This document shows positions 32,489-42,560 of a DNA stretch of 64,000 nucleotides, in pieces (within the stretch, counting starts at the first letter, position 1; each line of letters begins with the position of its first letter). The notes below the pieces were generated by a model. That model did no database searches, had not been told where the DNA came from, and worked only from the letters and a program-made list of their open reading frames with translations. A program made the translations under genes and the position numbers. The DNA is from Haemaphysalis longicornis (lineage: Eukaryota; Arthropoda; Arachnida; Ixodida; Ixodidae), in the NCBI GenBank assembly GCA_013339765.2, contig CM023457.1, forward strand, positions 59,141,355-59,205,354, read 5' to 3'.

Positions 32489-35400
32489 AGACGTTATAGC
32501 CTGGCAATGGAACTGCCGCAGCTTCAAGACGAAGCGGGCATCGCTTCAAGCTTTCATCACCACACTGTCTCACACGCCTACAGTCATCGCACTTCAGGAA
32601 ACGGGCCCTAATGTCAAAATGTTAAATTACAAAGCATACCGACACTCCGATTTTCCTCAGCTGGCAACTCTAATACACCGCAACTACAGTGTAGAGCAGC
32701 GCAGCCTGCCTTTCGACATTCCACACATATTCACGACCATCCTCCCCAAACGTATAGGACACAGACAACTTAACGTACTTAATATCTACAGCTCTCCCCG
32801 AAACACGCAACACACATTCCATGACATCTTCCAATCGGCTCTCCAGCACGCAGGCCACCAACCCCTCCTCATTATGGGCGATTTTAATGCCCCGCATATT
32901 GCGTGGGGCTACTCCCGCACAACTCGTAAAGGGCGCCTGCTGTGGGAGGCGATCCAACAACTCCACCTCACCACTCACAACGACCCTGACCTCGCCACAC
33001 GCATAGGAAATAGTGTACAGCGCGACACAGCCCCCGATATCACTTGCTCACATCGTCTCGGCCCTGCCACTTGGCATCCTCTTCCACATACCTTGGGCAG
33101 CGATCACTTCATTACCGAGTTGCACACCACGATACACATCTCTTCAGACGAGCACCCACAGCACACGCATATAACGGACTGGGATGCATTTCGCTTACAC
33201 AGTCAACATATTGCTCCCCCTGACCCTGACAAAGACACTGACCTCGAGCAGTGGGTCGCCAACCTGTTGCACGCTAAACAACAACACGAGAAACTCGTAG
33301 ACCCGAAAATCCCCTCCGCCTACGTGGACTCCAAAATGATGCATCTATGGGAGGCTTACAGTAGCCTCGAGCGACGGTGGCGCAAACACAAGCACCGCCG
33401 AGCCCTGCGCCGCCGACTCGAACTCCTCCGCACCGAAATTACACGACACGCCGAATACCTTAGGCGGGCCAACTGGCACCAACTCTGCGACGAAATGCGG
33501 GGTACCCTCAACATGCGTCGCACCTGGGCTCTATTACGACACCTGCTTGACCCTTCCAAATCCAAATCCAGCCAATCCTTACGTATCACACAGCTTCTCC
33601 ACAAGCAAGATGGCACCAAGCAAGATATCATATCCCGCCTTAAAGCCCTATACATACCGACCTCTAATTCCTCCGAGCCACCAATTGCACGCTACGCCGG
33701 AGCTCCCAACCTCACCCTCGATGCTGAAATTTCCCGCGAGGAAATCATACAGGCCTTACGTTCCCTGCGCCGCCAAACCGCACCAGGCGCGGACGCCATA
33801 ACTAACAAGCTACTCCGACATCTTGACGATACTTGTATTGATCACATCACCACTTTGTTTAACTACCACTGGGAGCACGGCACTCTTCCCAGCTCGTGGA
33901 AACACGCAAACATCTCTCTAATCCCTAAACCCAACAAAACTCTTGCACTTGAACATCTCCGGCCTATATCGCTCACTTCATGCCTAGGCAAGCTCTTAGA
34001 GCATGTCATCAACACCCCGCCTTACTGCCTACCTCGAAGAGAATCAGCTCCTCCCACCCAATATGATTGGTTTTCGTCCTAGCCTTTCGACCCAGGATGC
34101 TATGCTCCAGATTCACGCTGACATCCTCGCCCAGCCACCTAAATCTGACAACGCCGCCATCCTCGCACTTGATCTACATAAAGCTTTCGATCATGTTTCC
34201 CACCACGCCATCCTCGACTCCGTCAACCACCACAATCTTGGCAGTCGCACACACACCTACATAACAAACTTCCTTTCTAACCGCACCGCTACACTGCGCC
34301 TCGGCTCACTCCACACCACAACTTTCCCTATGCCCTCTCGCGGCACGCCCCAGGGCGCCGTCCTTTCTCCGCTTCTCTTTAACCTGGCTATGACGCCTCT
34401 CGCTCGCGCACTTGAGCACACCCCCAACCTCCGATCTGTGATCTATGCTGACGACATCACATTATGGGTGCCCAGCGGTAGTGATGCCATGATCGAAGAG
34501 ACCCTCAATCAGGGAGCCTCTATCGTACACCAGCATGCCCAAGCTGCCGGTCTCTCTTGCTCTGTCTCCAAATCAGAATTACTTATATTACCTCCACGGC
34601 GATCCCGGTCCACCTCCCTACACGGTGCCGCCGATTCCATCCAGGTCTCGCTCGATGGCACAATTATTCCCCATGTCTCACAAGTCCGCATCCTTGGCTT
34701 TATCATACAATCTACTCGCAGCAGCACACACACCATCGCCCAGCTTCGCACTTACACCACGCAGATCATTGCCCTCATTAAACGCATCACGACCCGTAAA
34801 AATGGCCTCGTTGAATCTGAGCGCCTTCGCCTCCTTCATAGCTTCCTCATCTCTCGCTTCTGCTACCACCTACCGTATGCCACCCTCACCCTCACTCAGA
34901 AGCAGTCCTTGGACGCTCTTTTAAGACGTGCCTATCGTGCAGCGCTTCTCTTGCCTACACACGCCCCTACCGAACGACTTCTAGCCCTAGGTCTACACAA
35001 CACGGTGACGGAGCTACTCGAAGCGCACCGCACTGCCCAAATCACTCGCCTATCCCAAACGCCCACCGGCCGCTGCATTCTTGAACGAGCGCATCTCGAC
35101 CCACCCATTCTACTCGATCCTATGGCTACCATCCCTCTCTCAATCCGCTCCAGCATCCACATCAAACCCCTTCCTCGCAATATGAATCCCGCCTTCCACA
35201 TTGGTCGCCGTTTAGCCCGTGCCCGGGATCATCTCAGACGCTACTCCCCTTCCCCGAGCGTCGTATATGTAGACGCGGCTGAGTATCCGAGCAAGCCCGC
35301 TTTTGGCATTGCGGTCATAGGAACAACCTGGTGCCGACCCGCAAGCTTCAGCCACGGTGCTCACCTCGACCTCAGTTACCGCGGAGGAGGCGGCAATTGC

Positions 35401-36046
35401 CCTCGCTCTTACCCAAACACCCACCCCTCTCATTATATTATCAGATTCGCAACCCGCCATCCGAAATTACCTCAAGGGCACCATTTCATCACTGGCCCTC
35501 CAAATTCTTCGCACTCGACCCCCTTCCGAACCCGTGACGCTGCTGTGGACCCCGGCCCACACCGGCATAGGTGGTAATGAGGCTGCCCACCACCAAGCCC
35601 GAGCTTTGACACACCGGGCAGGCGCTTCTTTTACACCTACACCCGGCGTTCCCGAGATGTCCCATTCGGTACTGCTCACATACCGGGACATCACCCAACA
35701 TTACCGCCTCCTTCGCAGACAACTTCCCCCTCCCCACCCCTCCCTCACCGCCGAGGCTGCCCACATGTGGCGCCTTCTTCAGACTCACTCGTTTCCTCAC
35801 CGCACTCTATTAATGCATACGCACCCTCACCTCTTTTCCTCTCCCAACTGCCCCTTGTGTGACGCACCGGACACGCTCTATCACTCGCTCTGCGAATGTC
35901 CGCGCGATCCTTTCCCACCTCTACCCTCCCCCACCCTCTGGGAACAGGCTCTGGGGTGCTCGGACCGCGACCTCCAAGAACTGGTCACCGGTCGTGCCCT
36001 CGACGTCGCGGCGGCCCTATGGGCCACCGCCACTCCCCCATCCTAA
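32478..36046 (+). CDS. LINE ORF2: endonuclease, reverse transcriptase, RNase H; two frameshifts
   Basis: Nicks target DNA and copies LINE RNA into it. It starts at ATG 32478. Endonuclease motifs: WNCRS (N12), ALQE (E41), GDFN (134-137) and SDH (208-210). RT motifs: LIPKPNKT and LRPISLTSC (about 33930-33980), then a frame change in the C-run at 34014-34018, LALDLHKAFDHVSHH, RGTPQGAVLSPLLFN and the catalytic YADD at 34444. RNase H motifs: VVYVDAAEY (first Asp), a frame change at about 35360-35380, TAEEAAIAL (Glu), ILSDSQPA (Asp) and WTPAHTGIGGNEAAH (His/Asn region). A terminal knuckle CPLCDAPDTLYHSLCEC lies near 35850-35900. The frame-corrected length is about 1,190 residues, usual for the group. 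All catalytic residues I can check are present. Confidence 0.9.
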
Positions 36047-36071
36047 AACCAGAGTTTCAATAAAGTGGATT

Positions 36072-36091
36072 CTCTCTCTCTCTCTCTCTCT
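36072..36091. repeat. (TC)n tail of the LINE
   Basis: Ten TC units directly after the LINE 3' UTR, shortly after AATAAA. It probably belongs to the retrotransposition tail. Confidence 0.85.
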
Positions 36092-36528
36092 GCCCGGGCG
36101 CGTGGTGACGGTGAAGACCTCGGCCGGTCCGGGCGCGCGCGCTCGCGCGCGCGCGCGTCCAGAGCGGCAGCGGTACGGCAAGAATGGTGACGTCCCGTGA
36201 TACCTCCTGTCATGGCGGCTGCTCGGCGTTCGTTTTGTCGAAACCGAAACTGGCACGAATAAACGACGCCCGTACGATTGCGATTGCACAATAAGTAGTC
36301 TGTACAGAGAGAAAATCTCGATCGCATTAACCGTGGCACATTTCAGATTCGAAGCGAGAGCGTTTCCCCATTCAAATAGCTAGAAGTCATTCTGCCGGGA
36401 CTAATGGGCAGGTCCGAAGTATCCATTGGTTTGAGTAATGTAGCGTGGAATTGAATGGGTTCAACTGCACTATATCTGCTTCGAACAGAGGACTGCCCCC
36501 AGCCACCCTCCCGCCCCCTTTCTTTTTT

Positions 36529-36890
36529 AAGTGCAGAGCACTTTATGGACTCACCTTGTCGTCTTAGCTCGCTAACGGTCGATGCGACTGCCATAATCAG
36601 GCGGCACAACGAGATAACGGACCCAAGTAGAGCCTTCCGTACCTGGGGTCAGGGGAGTCACGCCGAGGCTTCGAAAACCGCGCGTTTTAAATAGTCATAA
36701 CCGTTCGAAACTCGTGAACCGCTGGCACTTGTCATACATCTCCAGTTATTTAGCGCAAAGAAAACTGCAGGTACATTTCAGGCAAAATTTGTGTATAACC
36801 GGCAGCCCCCGCATTCATTTAGTTAGGAACGCTCGTTGGGTTGTTTTTTGCGATAGTAAGCCAAAAAAGCGACCACGCAAGAAAGAAACG
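36529..36890 (+). repeat. dispersed repeat unit B, copy 1
   Basis: Homologous in order to 41386-41685. Shared blocks are AAGTGCAGAG, CTCACCTTGTCGTC, TAGCTCGCT, GAGGCTTCGAAA, CTCGTGAACCGCTGGC, CTTGTC..ACATCTC, GCAAAGAAA, GGTACATTT, ACCGGCAGC and TTCATTTAGTTAGGA..GCTCGTTGGGTTG. There are several indels. Type unknown; no coding potential. Confidence 0.75.
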
Positions 36891-36903
36891 GCGCGTTCGA
36901 ACC

Positions 36904-36945
36904 AGTGGCGTCGCTAGGAGGGTGGGGGGGGGGGGGGGGGGGGGC
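36904..36945 (+). mobile_element. possible hAT-like end followed by G21
   Basis: CAGTGGCGTCGCTAGGAGGG resembles the CAGTGGCGTAGCTAGG ends of many hAT MITEs. It runs into 21 consecutive G (36924-36944). No clean opposite end or 8-bp duplication was found, so it is probably truncated. The G-run could form a quadruplex and is a sequencing-error hot spot. Confidence 0.45.
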
Positions 36946-37530
36946 GCTGAGCCCCGGGTACCATCCCCTCGGTAAACGGGGAGCGGTGGTGCCACTTGTG
37001 CCCCTACAATGTGTAATGCGGGCGTCGAAAACTGGAAGACGACTGTAACGAGACCACAGCTTTGGCCTGTTCAATTTACGTCCTCAGCAGCCTATTAAAA
37101 TTTTTTCCTGGTACAAGAAAGCGAGGAGAATTTTGGCATCCAGGAATGTCGCGGTAGTCGAGGATGGGCGCGACTTGAGGAGTTAACTGGCTGCAGGCCC
37201 ACGATAATTGAGGTGGGCGAGAGGGCAGTTTCTGTGCTAGTGAAAGCGTTCTGCTGGGTGCTTTGTGAACATTACTAGAAAAAAAAAATGCCAAAGACTT
37301 TGCGACAAAGGACAGGACGCCCGGTGTCGTATACAAGATTTTTGAGCTGAGTGCCACTCCCCATGCATTGGGGAGAGAAAAAATCTTCTGGAACGAGTCA
37401 GGCAGCGCAACAACGACGTCCGGCTGCAAAAACGTCGCCCAGAACTGCGAAACATCAGACCGCAAAATAGACTTCAGTGAAACGTTCCGGAAGAGTGACC
37501 AACTGGAGAAAAAGACGCAAAGAGCATACA

Positions 37531-37533
37531 TAC

Positions 37534-37578
<45 letters not shown>

Positions 37579-37678
37579 GAAAACATCTTTATTCAAAAGA
37601 AAAGAAAAAAAGAGGGAGCAAAGGAGGTGGCTATCCTAATTCCGGGATTCCACTCTTGGAATTAATTGACGCAGAAAG
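37531..37678 (-). mobile_element. truncated LINE 3' end with (CAAT)n tail
   Basis: On the - strand: GGAATCCCGGAATTAGGATAGCCACCTCC, a T/C-rich stretch, AATAAA (TTTATT on + at 37588-37593), GATGTTTTCATT and then (CAAT)n (37531-37576 on +). The layout (short 3' UTR, AATAAA, tetranucleotide tail) is that of a non-LTR retrotransposon. The tail unit is the same as on the SINE at 8743. Only about 100 bases of body remain, cut at the border of the repeat starting at 37679. Confidence 0.6.
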
Positions 37679-37689
37679 GCCCCTAGCAA

Positions 37690-37930
37690 AAATTCTGATA
37701 GAAACTTGTATTAGTCTTATACATTTTTGTATTAGGTGTATAAGACATGTATTAGTCTTATACAAACTTGTATCAGTTTTATAAGTTTCATATACAAGTT
37801 GTATTAGTCTTAATACAAATACACCTATTAGTTTGTATTAGTTTACAAATAACTAATAGATCTGATAGACCTGAGTCTAATACGAACTAATAGAGACGTA
37901 TTGGTTTTAATAAAAACTAATACAAATGGA
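37690..37930. repeat. degenerate GTATTAGTCTTATAC subterminal repeats
   Basis: An irregular tandem array of about 18-25-base units built from TTGTATTAGTCTTATAC and ACTAATAGA, on both orientations. The related array is 40215-40411. Confidence 0.7.
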
Positions 37931-38121
37931 CCCGCAAAGTGCGGATTTCCTGAATTTTTATTTTTTCTGGAAAATCACAAGCCAAAAAAGGTTGAAATGA
38001 TCGCCCTGAGCAATAATGTTTATTTGGTATATTATTATGAAGCGTTTTTGTTCACTAACAACTCTCCGTAAATCTCCAACCAAATTCTTATGCAAAATAG
38101 GTCAACTTTTTTTTTTCATTT

Positions 38122-38534
38122 TCGCTCCTAAAAAATACCCATTCCCCACCCGAACCTCTCTCGCGATGAAGCTACTACTTTCCGGCGCCTACAGACAAAC
38201 TCTACCCACATAACACCCTGCTACATGCCATGTATCCCACCCAATACCCTGCCACATGCAACTCCTGCCCCCACCCAGGCACCCTGTACCACATTGTATG
38301 GGAGTGCCAGCAATCCCCTTCCCTCACCCCTAACCCAACCCTACTTATGAGCAGTGGGTGGAGCTGCTGACCAGCTCCGACCTTCCACACCAGCGACGAT
38401 TGGTGGAGAGGGCACGGATGGCCAGCATAGCCCAAGGCATCCCGGACTAAGGAAGCCTCCCACCGGGCGGGTGCCCTAACATCAGCACCTGGTCTCCAAT
38501 AAAGTTTATTCATCATCATCATCGCTCCTAAAAA
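38122..38534 (+). mobile_element. 5'-truncated LINE 3' end with 13-bp TSD
   Basis: TCGCTCCTAAAAA at 38122-38134 and again at 38522-38534 encloses about 390 bases. These encode the end of a LINE ORF2: LSRDEATTFRRLQTNS, then ATCNSCPHPGTLYHIVWECQ (the terminal CCHC knuckle), and VERARMASIAQGIPD at the stop. AATAAA is at 38498-38503, with a TCATCATCATCATC tail (38509-38521). Frames shift within it. It is a different family from the element at 30.4 kb, judging by the tail and sequence. Confidence 0.85.
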
Positions 38535-38889
38535 TGCGCTACATTAAGAGCGCTGATGGGAGCTGGGAGTGCTGCGCCAGCGATAAGCCACCTTACCTGA
38601 CCTAGCGTCACTAAATAAGCTACGCCTTTATTTAGTGACGCTAACCTGACCTAAAGGCCCTTGATCGGCGTTTAAAGCAGATGATGGGACTTTAACCTGA
38701 CCGTACCTGCGAGGCTGCAAGAAGAGCAGCAAGAAATCTAACGAAGCCGAAAAAGCTGCAACGAAGTCAAGCCAAGCCATGCCAATGGTCTTCGTTGGGT
38801 AGCCAAGATGGCGACGGTATCAAAGTGCGGCTGGCCTGTGTGTGCGTTCGGGAAGAAGACGGTTAGAAGGAAGCGGCTTCTAGCGTTAT

Positions 38890-39205
38890 TTCACATCAGA
38901 CGCGTGTGCATCGCGTCATCTAGAAGTGTTGGAGATGTGTCTAACGCCCGTATAACTTTGGCAAGTATGAGCCAGGCCGCAGCGCGATCCATCATGGACC
39001 CGTCACCTCGCGGCTCCGGACATCTTTGCTCTGTCTGCTATGCTGTTTAACGAACGCCTGACATCGAAGAAAGCGTGTGCATCACGTCATCCAGAAGTGT
39101 TGGCGCTGTGTCTAGCACCCGCCGAACGTTGACAAATGTGATCCGGGCCGCCGCCCGACCCATCTTTGACCCGTCACCTCGCCGCTTCGGACTCCTTTGT
39201 TCATT
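38890..39205 (+). repeat. tandem duplication, about 170-bp unit
   Basis: CGTGTGCATCGCGTCATC...TCTAGAAGTGTTGG...CGGACATCTTTGCTC (from about 38903) is repeated, diverged, from about 39073 to 39198. Shared blocks include AGAAGTGTTGG, GTGTCTA, CCCGTCACCTCGC and CGGCT. The second copy leads straight into the MITE at 39206. Confidence 0.7.
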
Positions 39206-39859
39206 GGAAGTGTCTAGCGTTCCGTCTAGACGGAACGCTAAAAACTGCTGAAGTTCCGTCCAGACTGAACGCCAAATCAAAACCAGCCGATTAGCCGCCA
39301 TTTTTCGTCCTGGGATTTGTTGTAGTGGTTCCGCCGCTGTCTACGGACGCTGTAGTCCCTGGTTCGATTCGTGGAACTTTTTTTTTTTTGTCGTGGTTAG
39401 CGTTTTGTAATAGATATACTTCACGCCCGCTTTGCAATTCACGCGATGAGAGCAGTCGGTCTTGTTTTTTTACTCAAGCGGCCGAACCGCTCCCGCTCAC
39501 TGGAGCCAAGGCCGACGTAGCCATTGCCAGTTACGCCCAATCTCCTGTAATTATTACCAGTGATTAATAATTAACAGTGACTCTGGCTAGTCAGTGAGCG
39601 GAAGCGGTTTGGCCGGTTAGGTTAAAATCAAGACCGACTGCTCTCGCTGAAATATTGTGAAGCGGGCGTCGGGTGGCGGCTTTGAGATCCGTCCGGATCT
39701 GTATCATCTGTCCTTATTAATAATGATTAATAATTATCAGTGATTCTGGCTAGTCAGTGAGCGGTAGCGGTTTGGCCGGTTAGGTAAAAATCAAGAAAGA
39801 CTGCTCTCAACGCGAGTTGACAGTTGCCGTTCCGTCTGGACGGAACGCTAGACACAGCC
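39206..39859. mobile_element. Mutator-like MITE with 9-bp TSD
   Basis: TTGTTCATT at 39197-39205 and 39860-39868 flanks 654 bases. The ends are inverted: left GG-aag-TGTCTAGCGTTCCGTC, right (complement) GG-ctg-TGTCTAGCGTTCCGTC, continuing to AGACGGAACG. A perfect 26-bp palindrome lies at 39215-39240. A 9-bp duplication with GG-starting ends fits Mutator-like elements. Inside, a block (CAGTGAGCGG.AGCGGTTTGGCCGGTTAGGT..AATCAAGA..GACTGCTCTC) occurs twice directly (39594-39648, 39755-39809) and once inverted (39437-39500). A tRNA-like motif lies at 39314-39376. No transposase. Confidence 0.8.
39314..39376 (+). other. tRNA-like (SINE-head-like) sequence
   Basis: TGTAGTGGTT (A-box-like, 39321-39330) and GGTTCGATTCG (B-box-like, 39361-39371), followed by a T-run at 39378-39390. 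It does not fold obviously into a complete tRNA. It may be a SINE head trapped in the MITE. Confidence 0.4.
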
Positions 39860-40436
39860 TTGTTCATTCTCAACGGAATGCCTCACGAAGATGAGACTCC
39901 ATTCTAATCGTGTGTTGCGGAAGGGTGAATGCCGTTTTGAAGTTGCATCGAAATGGGAATGGTGTTCAATCGGCCATTAATGCGCTCGATATGTACCTAC
40001 GGCTGGACCGTACAGGTTTGACGAGCTTTTCTGATTGCATGCTGGAGCTATTTTGTGGATTCGCATTGCAATTTATTCATTCGTTCTTAATCAGGTTACG
40101 AACTTATGTAACATTAAATTATTCAGCCAGATTTCTGTCAGCCAGAGGAATTTGCCTGTGTACCCTGATAATAAAATGTGTTGCCATGTTTCATTGCTTT
40201 GTTCGAACTTGCACTGGTTCTGATAGAACTAGTACACTCTGGTAGACCTATCAGACTAATACAGTCTGATAGACCTACCAGACTAATACACACTGATAGA
40301 CCTAATAGACTAATACAGACTGATAGGACTAATAGGCTGATACAAACTGATAGACCTAATAGACTGATAGGTCTATTAGTGGCAGTAAGCATATACGTGT
40401 ATTAGAATTTGTATCAGAATTTTTGCTAGGGGCTCC

Positions 40437-40720
40437 ACCCACGCAAGAAAAAAAAATGGCGTGTTCGAAATGACGCAAAACAGCTCCAGCAGCATACAAA
40501 ATTAAAGCAAGCGCAAAACGAACACAACTCCCGCTGCTGCAGTTTCAGGCAGGGGGCGCGCGAGCACTGAGAATGAGGGGAATTTTAAATGCATTAGTTG
40601 GCAGCAGTGAGCGGATAACGGCGCTGCGGCCCATTATGGCGAATGACTGTTCTGCACTTCCGGCAGCTTTCACATTGAGTGGAAAGGCTTCCATTTTTAT
40701 TCAATTTTTCCGTATGCAAA
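40437..40720 (+). repeat. dispersed repeat unit C, copy 1
   Basis: The block CACGCAAGAAAAAAAAATGG, CGTGTTCGAAATGACGCAAAACAGC...AACTCCCGCTGCTGCAG, TTTCAGGCAGGGGGCGCGCG, AGCGGATAACGGCG and CCATTATGGCGAAT recurs at 42275-42560 (+) and inverted at 41690-41900. It is unidentified and non-coding. Confidence 0.75.
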
Positions 40721-40759
40721 CCTCGACAAAGTCGAACCGGCTCACTGAAACTCAATCAC

Positions 40760-40985
40760 GAATTTATTTTGGAATCACCCCTCACTCAAACTCACGGCGA
40801 GCGCAAGCCAGAACTCACGCGGGTTCAGAACTCAAAATGGACTCGGAAATAACTTAGGCGCAGAACTCAAATGAACTCAGGACTCACTCGGGCTCAGAAC
40901 TCAAAATGAACTCAGAGCTCACTCGGTGTCAGAACACAAAATAGTCTCGCAACTCACTCGGATTCAGAGTGTGAAAATTCACGCT
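40760..40985 (+). repeat. degenerate ACTCA/GAACTCAAAATG minisatellite
   Basis: About six loose units of the pattern CAGAACTCAAAATGAACTCG, ACTCACTCGGGTT. Unit length is about 30-40 bases. A similar ACTCA-rich stretch lies at 45115-45260. Confidence 0.7.
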
Positions 40986-41385
40986 GGTTCACGAAACGTA
41001 CGGGACAAAACTCGTGTGCTCCAATTCTTGTCTAGTATGAAAAACGTGATCTCGTAACTACAGTGAGGTCTGAAACAATTGCCACTGCACATTTAGTACA
41101 GCTGTACTTACTAGGCATATCGCCGCTTACAAGCATAGGGTACTAAGCCCGCTGCGTGTTCATGATAAAAATGAATTCAGGCTCGAGGGTGCGCTTGGGC
41201 CTGGGGGAGAAACTAAGGACATTGAGCAAGGTGACGAGCGGTCAGGTAATTTACATCGAAGCTGTTCATGGTTATAGTGCCCCGCCCCTTTCTGGTCTGC
41301 ATCCTCAAAGAACGCCTTGTGACAAAGCCCATTCTGTTCCTACAAGACTGAAGCTGGAAGCGTTCATGGGAGTGCCTTTGCTTTA

Positions 41386-41685
41386 AGTGCAGAGTGCGTT
41401 AGGCGCTCGCCTTGTCGTCGTAGCTCGCTCGCTGGACCAAAGTAGAGCAACGGTGTCCCGTTGTAACGCTGTCGTCGCGGCTTACCCCAGAGGCTTCGAA
41501 ATATAAGCGTTCGATACTCGTGAACCGCTGGCGCTTGTCCTACATCTCACCGTTGTTCAGTGCAAAGAAAGCTATAGGTACATTTGAGGCATAATATACG
41601 TAATTAACCGGCAGCGCCCGCGTTCATTTAGTTAGGAGCGCTCGTTGGGTTGCGGTTTAAAGCAGCCGCGAAAAAAAAAAAAAAA
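41386..41685 (+). repeat. dispersed repeat unit B, copy 2
   Basis: Homologous to 36529-36890 (see that entry). It is shorter, and ends at an A15 run (41671-41685) directly before inverted unit C. Confidence 0.75.
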
Positions 41686-41689
41686 TTAG

Positions 41690-41900
41690 AAGCCGTTCCA
41701 TTCAATGTGAAAGGTGTCGGAAATGCAGAGCAGTGATTCGCCATAATGGCCTGTATACCGCCGTTATCCGCTTACTGCTACCACCCCATGCAATTCAAAC
41801 TTCCCTCCTTCGCAGTGCTCGCGCGCCCCCTGCCTGAAACTGCGCCAGCGGGAGTTCTGTTCTCTTTGTGCTTTTCTCCCCGCACGTGCCGGCGTTGCAC
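41690..41900 (-). repeat. dispersed repeat unit C, inverted copy
   Basis: Complement of unit C: GAGAACAGAACTCCCGCTGG, CGCAGTTTCAGGCAGGGGGC and AGCGGATAACGGCGGTATAC read on the - strand. It abuts unit B copy 2. Confidence 0.75.
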
Positions 41901-42095
41901 TGTCATCGTAAATTGGGCCCATCTCCCCGCGAGGGGGACTCAAGTAAATGCGTCGCATAGGGGGTGGGTGTATTGCGTTAACGTCTATAGTGTTTGGGGA
42001 GTTGGTGGTAGTGAATGCGTTGTATCAGCAGCTTCTTGATGTAGTTTGAATGAGTCAAGGATATAAGGCGCGTTCGTAGCCTCCCATTCTGTGTC

Positions 42096-42170
42096 GGCTT
42101 TGTGGCGCAGTGGGTAGAGCACCATGTACATTGCGTTCCGCCCGCAGGGTCGAGGGATCAAAACCAGGCG
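42096..42170 (+). other. tRNA-like sequence
   Basis: GGCTTTGTGGCGCAGTGGGT AGAGCACC resembles a tRNA 5' half with A box. GGGTCGAGGGATCAAAACC is a degenerate B box and T-arm. A T8 run follows at 42182-42189. The acceptor stem does not pair well. It is more likely a SINE head or tRNA pseudogene than a working gene. Confidence 0.45.
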
Positions 42171-42274
42171 CCGGATAGTATTTTTTTTATATAGTGTAGG
42201 GGGAGGGGTGCGGACTACGACTACGGACGTCAACGCGGGTGACATCGTGTGTTACTGAAATGCTCTGCATTTAA

Positions 42275-42560
42275 AAATGGCGCGTTCGAAATGCCACAGA
42301 AAGGCTCCAGCCGCGCAAGAAAAAAAAATGGCGTATTCGAAACGACACAAAACAGCTAAAGCATACGAAGTTAAAGTAAGCACAAAAAGAACAGAACTCC
42401 CGCTGGCGCATTTTCAGGCAGGCGGCGCGTGAGCATGCAAAGGCGGGAAATTTGATTTGCATGGGGCGGTAGCAGTGAGCGGATAACGGCGGTACAGCCC
42501 ATTATCGCGAATCACTCCTCTGCACTTCCGACAGCTAGCTTTCACACTTGGAACGGCTTT
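42275..42560 (+). repeat. dispersed repeat unit C, copy 3
   Basis: Same block order as 40437-40720. It is preceded by TGAAATGCTCTGCATTTAAA, a motif also seen at 30036-30057. Confidence 0.75.

Larger units (their letters stand above)
30405..36088 (+). mobile_element. near-full-length non-LTR LINE, I/R1-type group with RNase H
   Basis: A 5.7-kb element with two overlapping open frames: ORF1 (gag-like, zinc knuckles) and ORF2 (apurinic-type endonuclease, reverse transcriptase, RNase H, terminal zinc knuckle). Its 3' end carries AATAAA (36059-36064) and a (TC)n tail (36072-36091). TCTGCCCGGG at 30395-30404 recurs at 36089-36098, a plausible 10-bp target duplication that sets the 5' end in a GC-rich 5' UTR (30405-30760). 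The domain order fits the I/R1/LOA/Jockey supergroup with RNase H; exact clade needs a tree. Apart from four one-base frame changes I see no internal stop, so it is young or recently active. Confidence 0.85.
37679..40433. mobile_element. candidate large element bounded by perfect 22-bp inverted repeats
   Basis: 37679-37700 (starts GCCCCTAGCAAAAATTCTGA) and 40412-40433 are exact inverted copies. Inside each end is a 190-240-base stretch of degenerate GTATTAG / CTGATAGACCTAATAGAC units (37690-37930; 40215-40411). The 2.75-kb body holds a truncated LINE (38122-38534), a tandem duplication (38890-39205) and a MITE (39206-39859), all probably later insertions or changes. No clear target duplication lies outside the ends. 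It may be one transposon with subterminal repeats, or two inverted copies of a smaller repeat. No transposase frame is visible. Confidence 0.6.
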
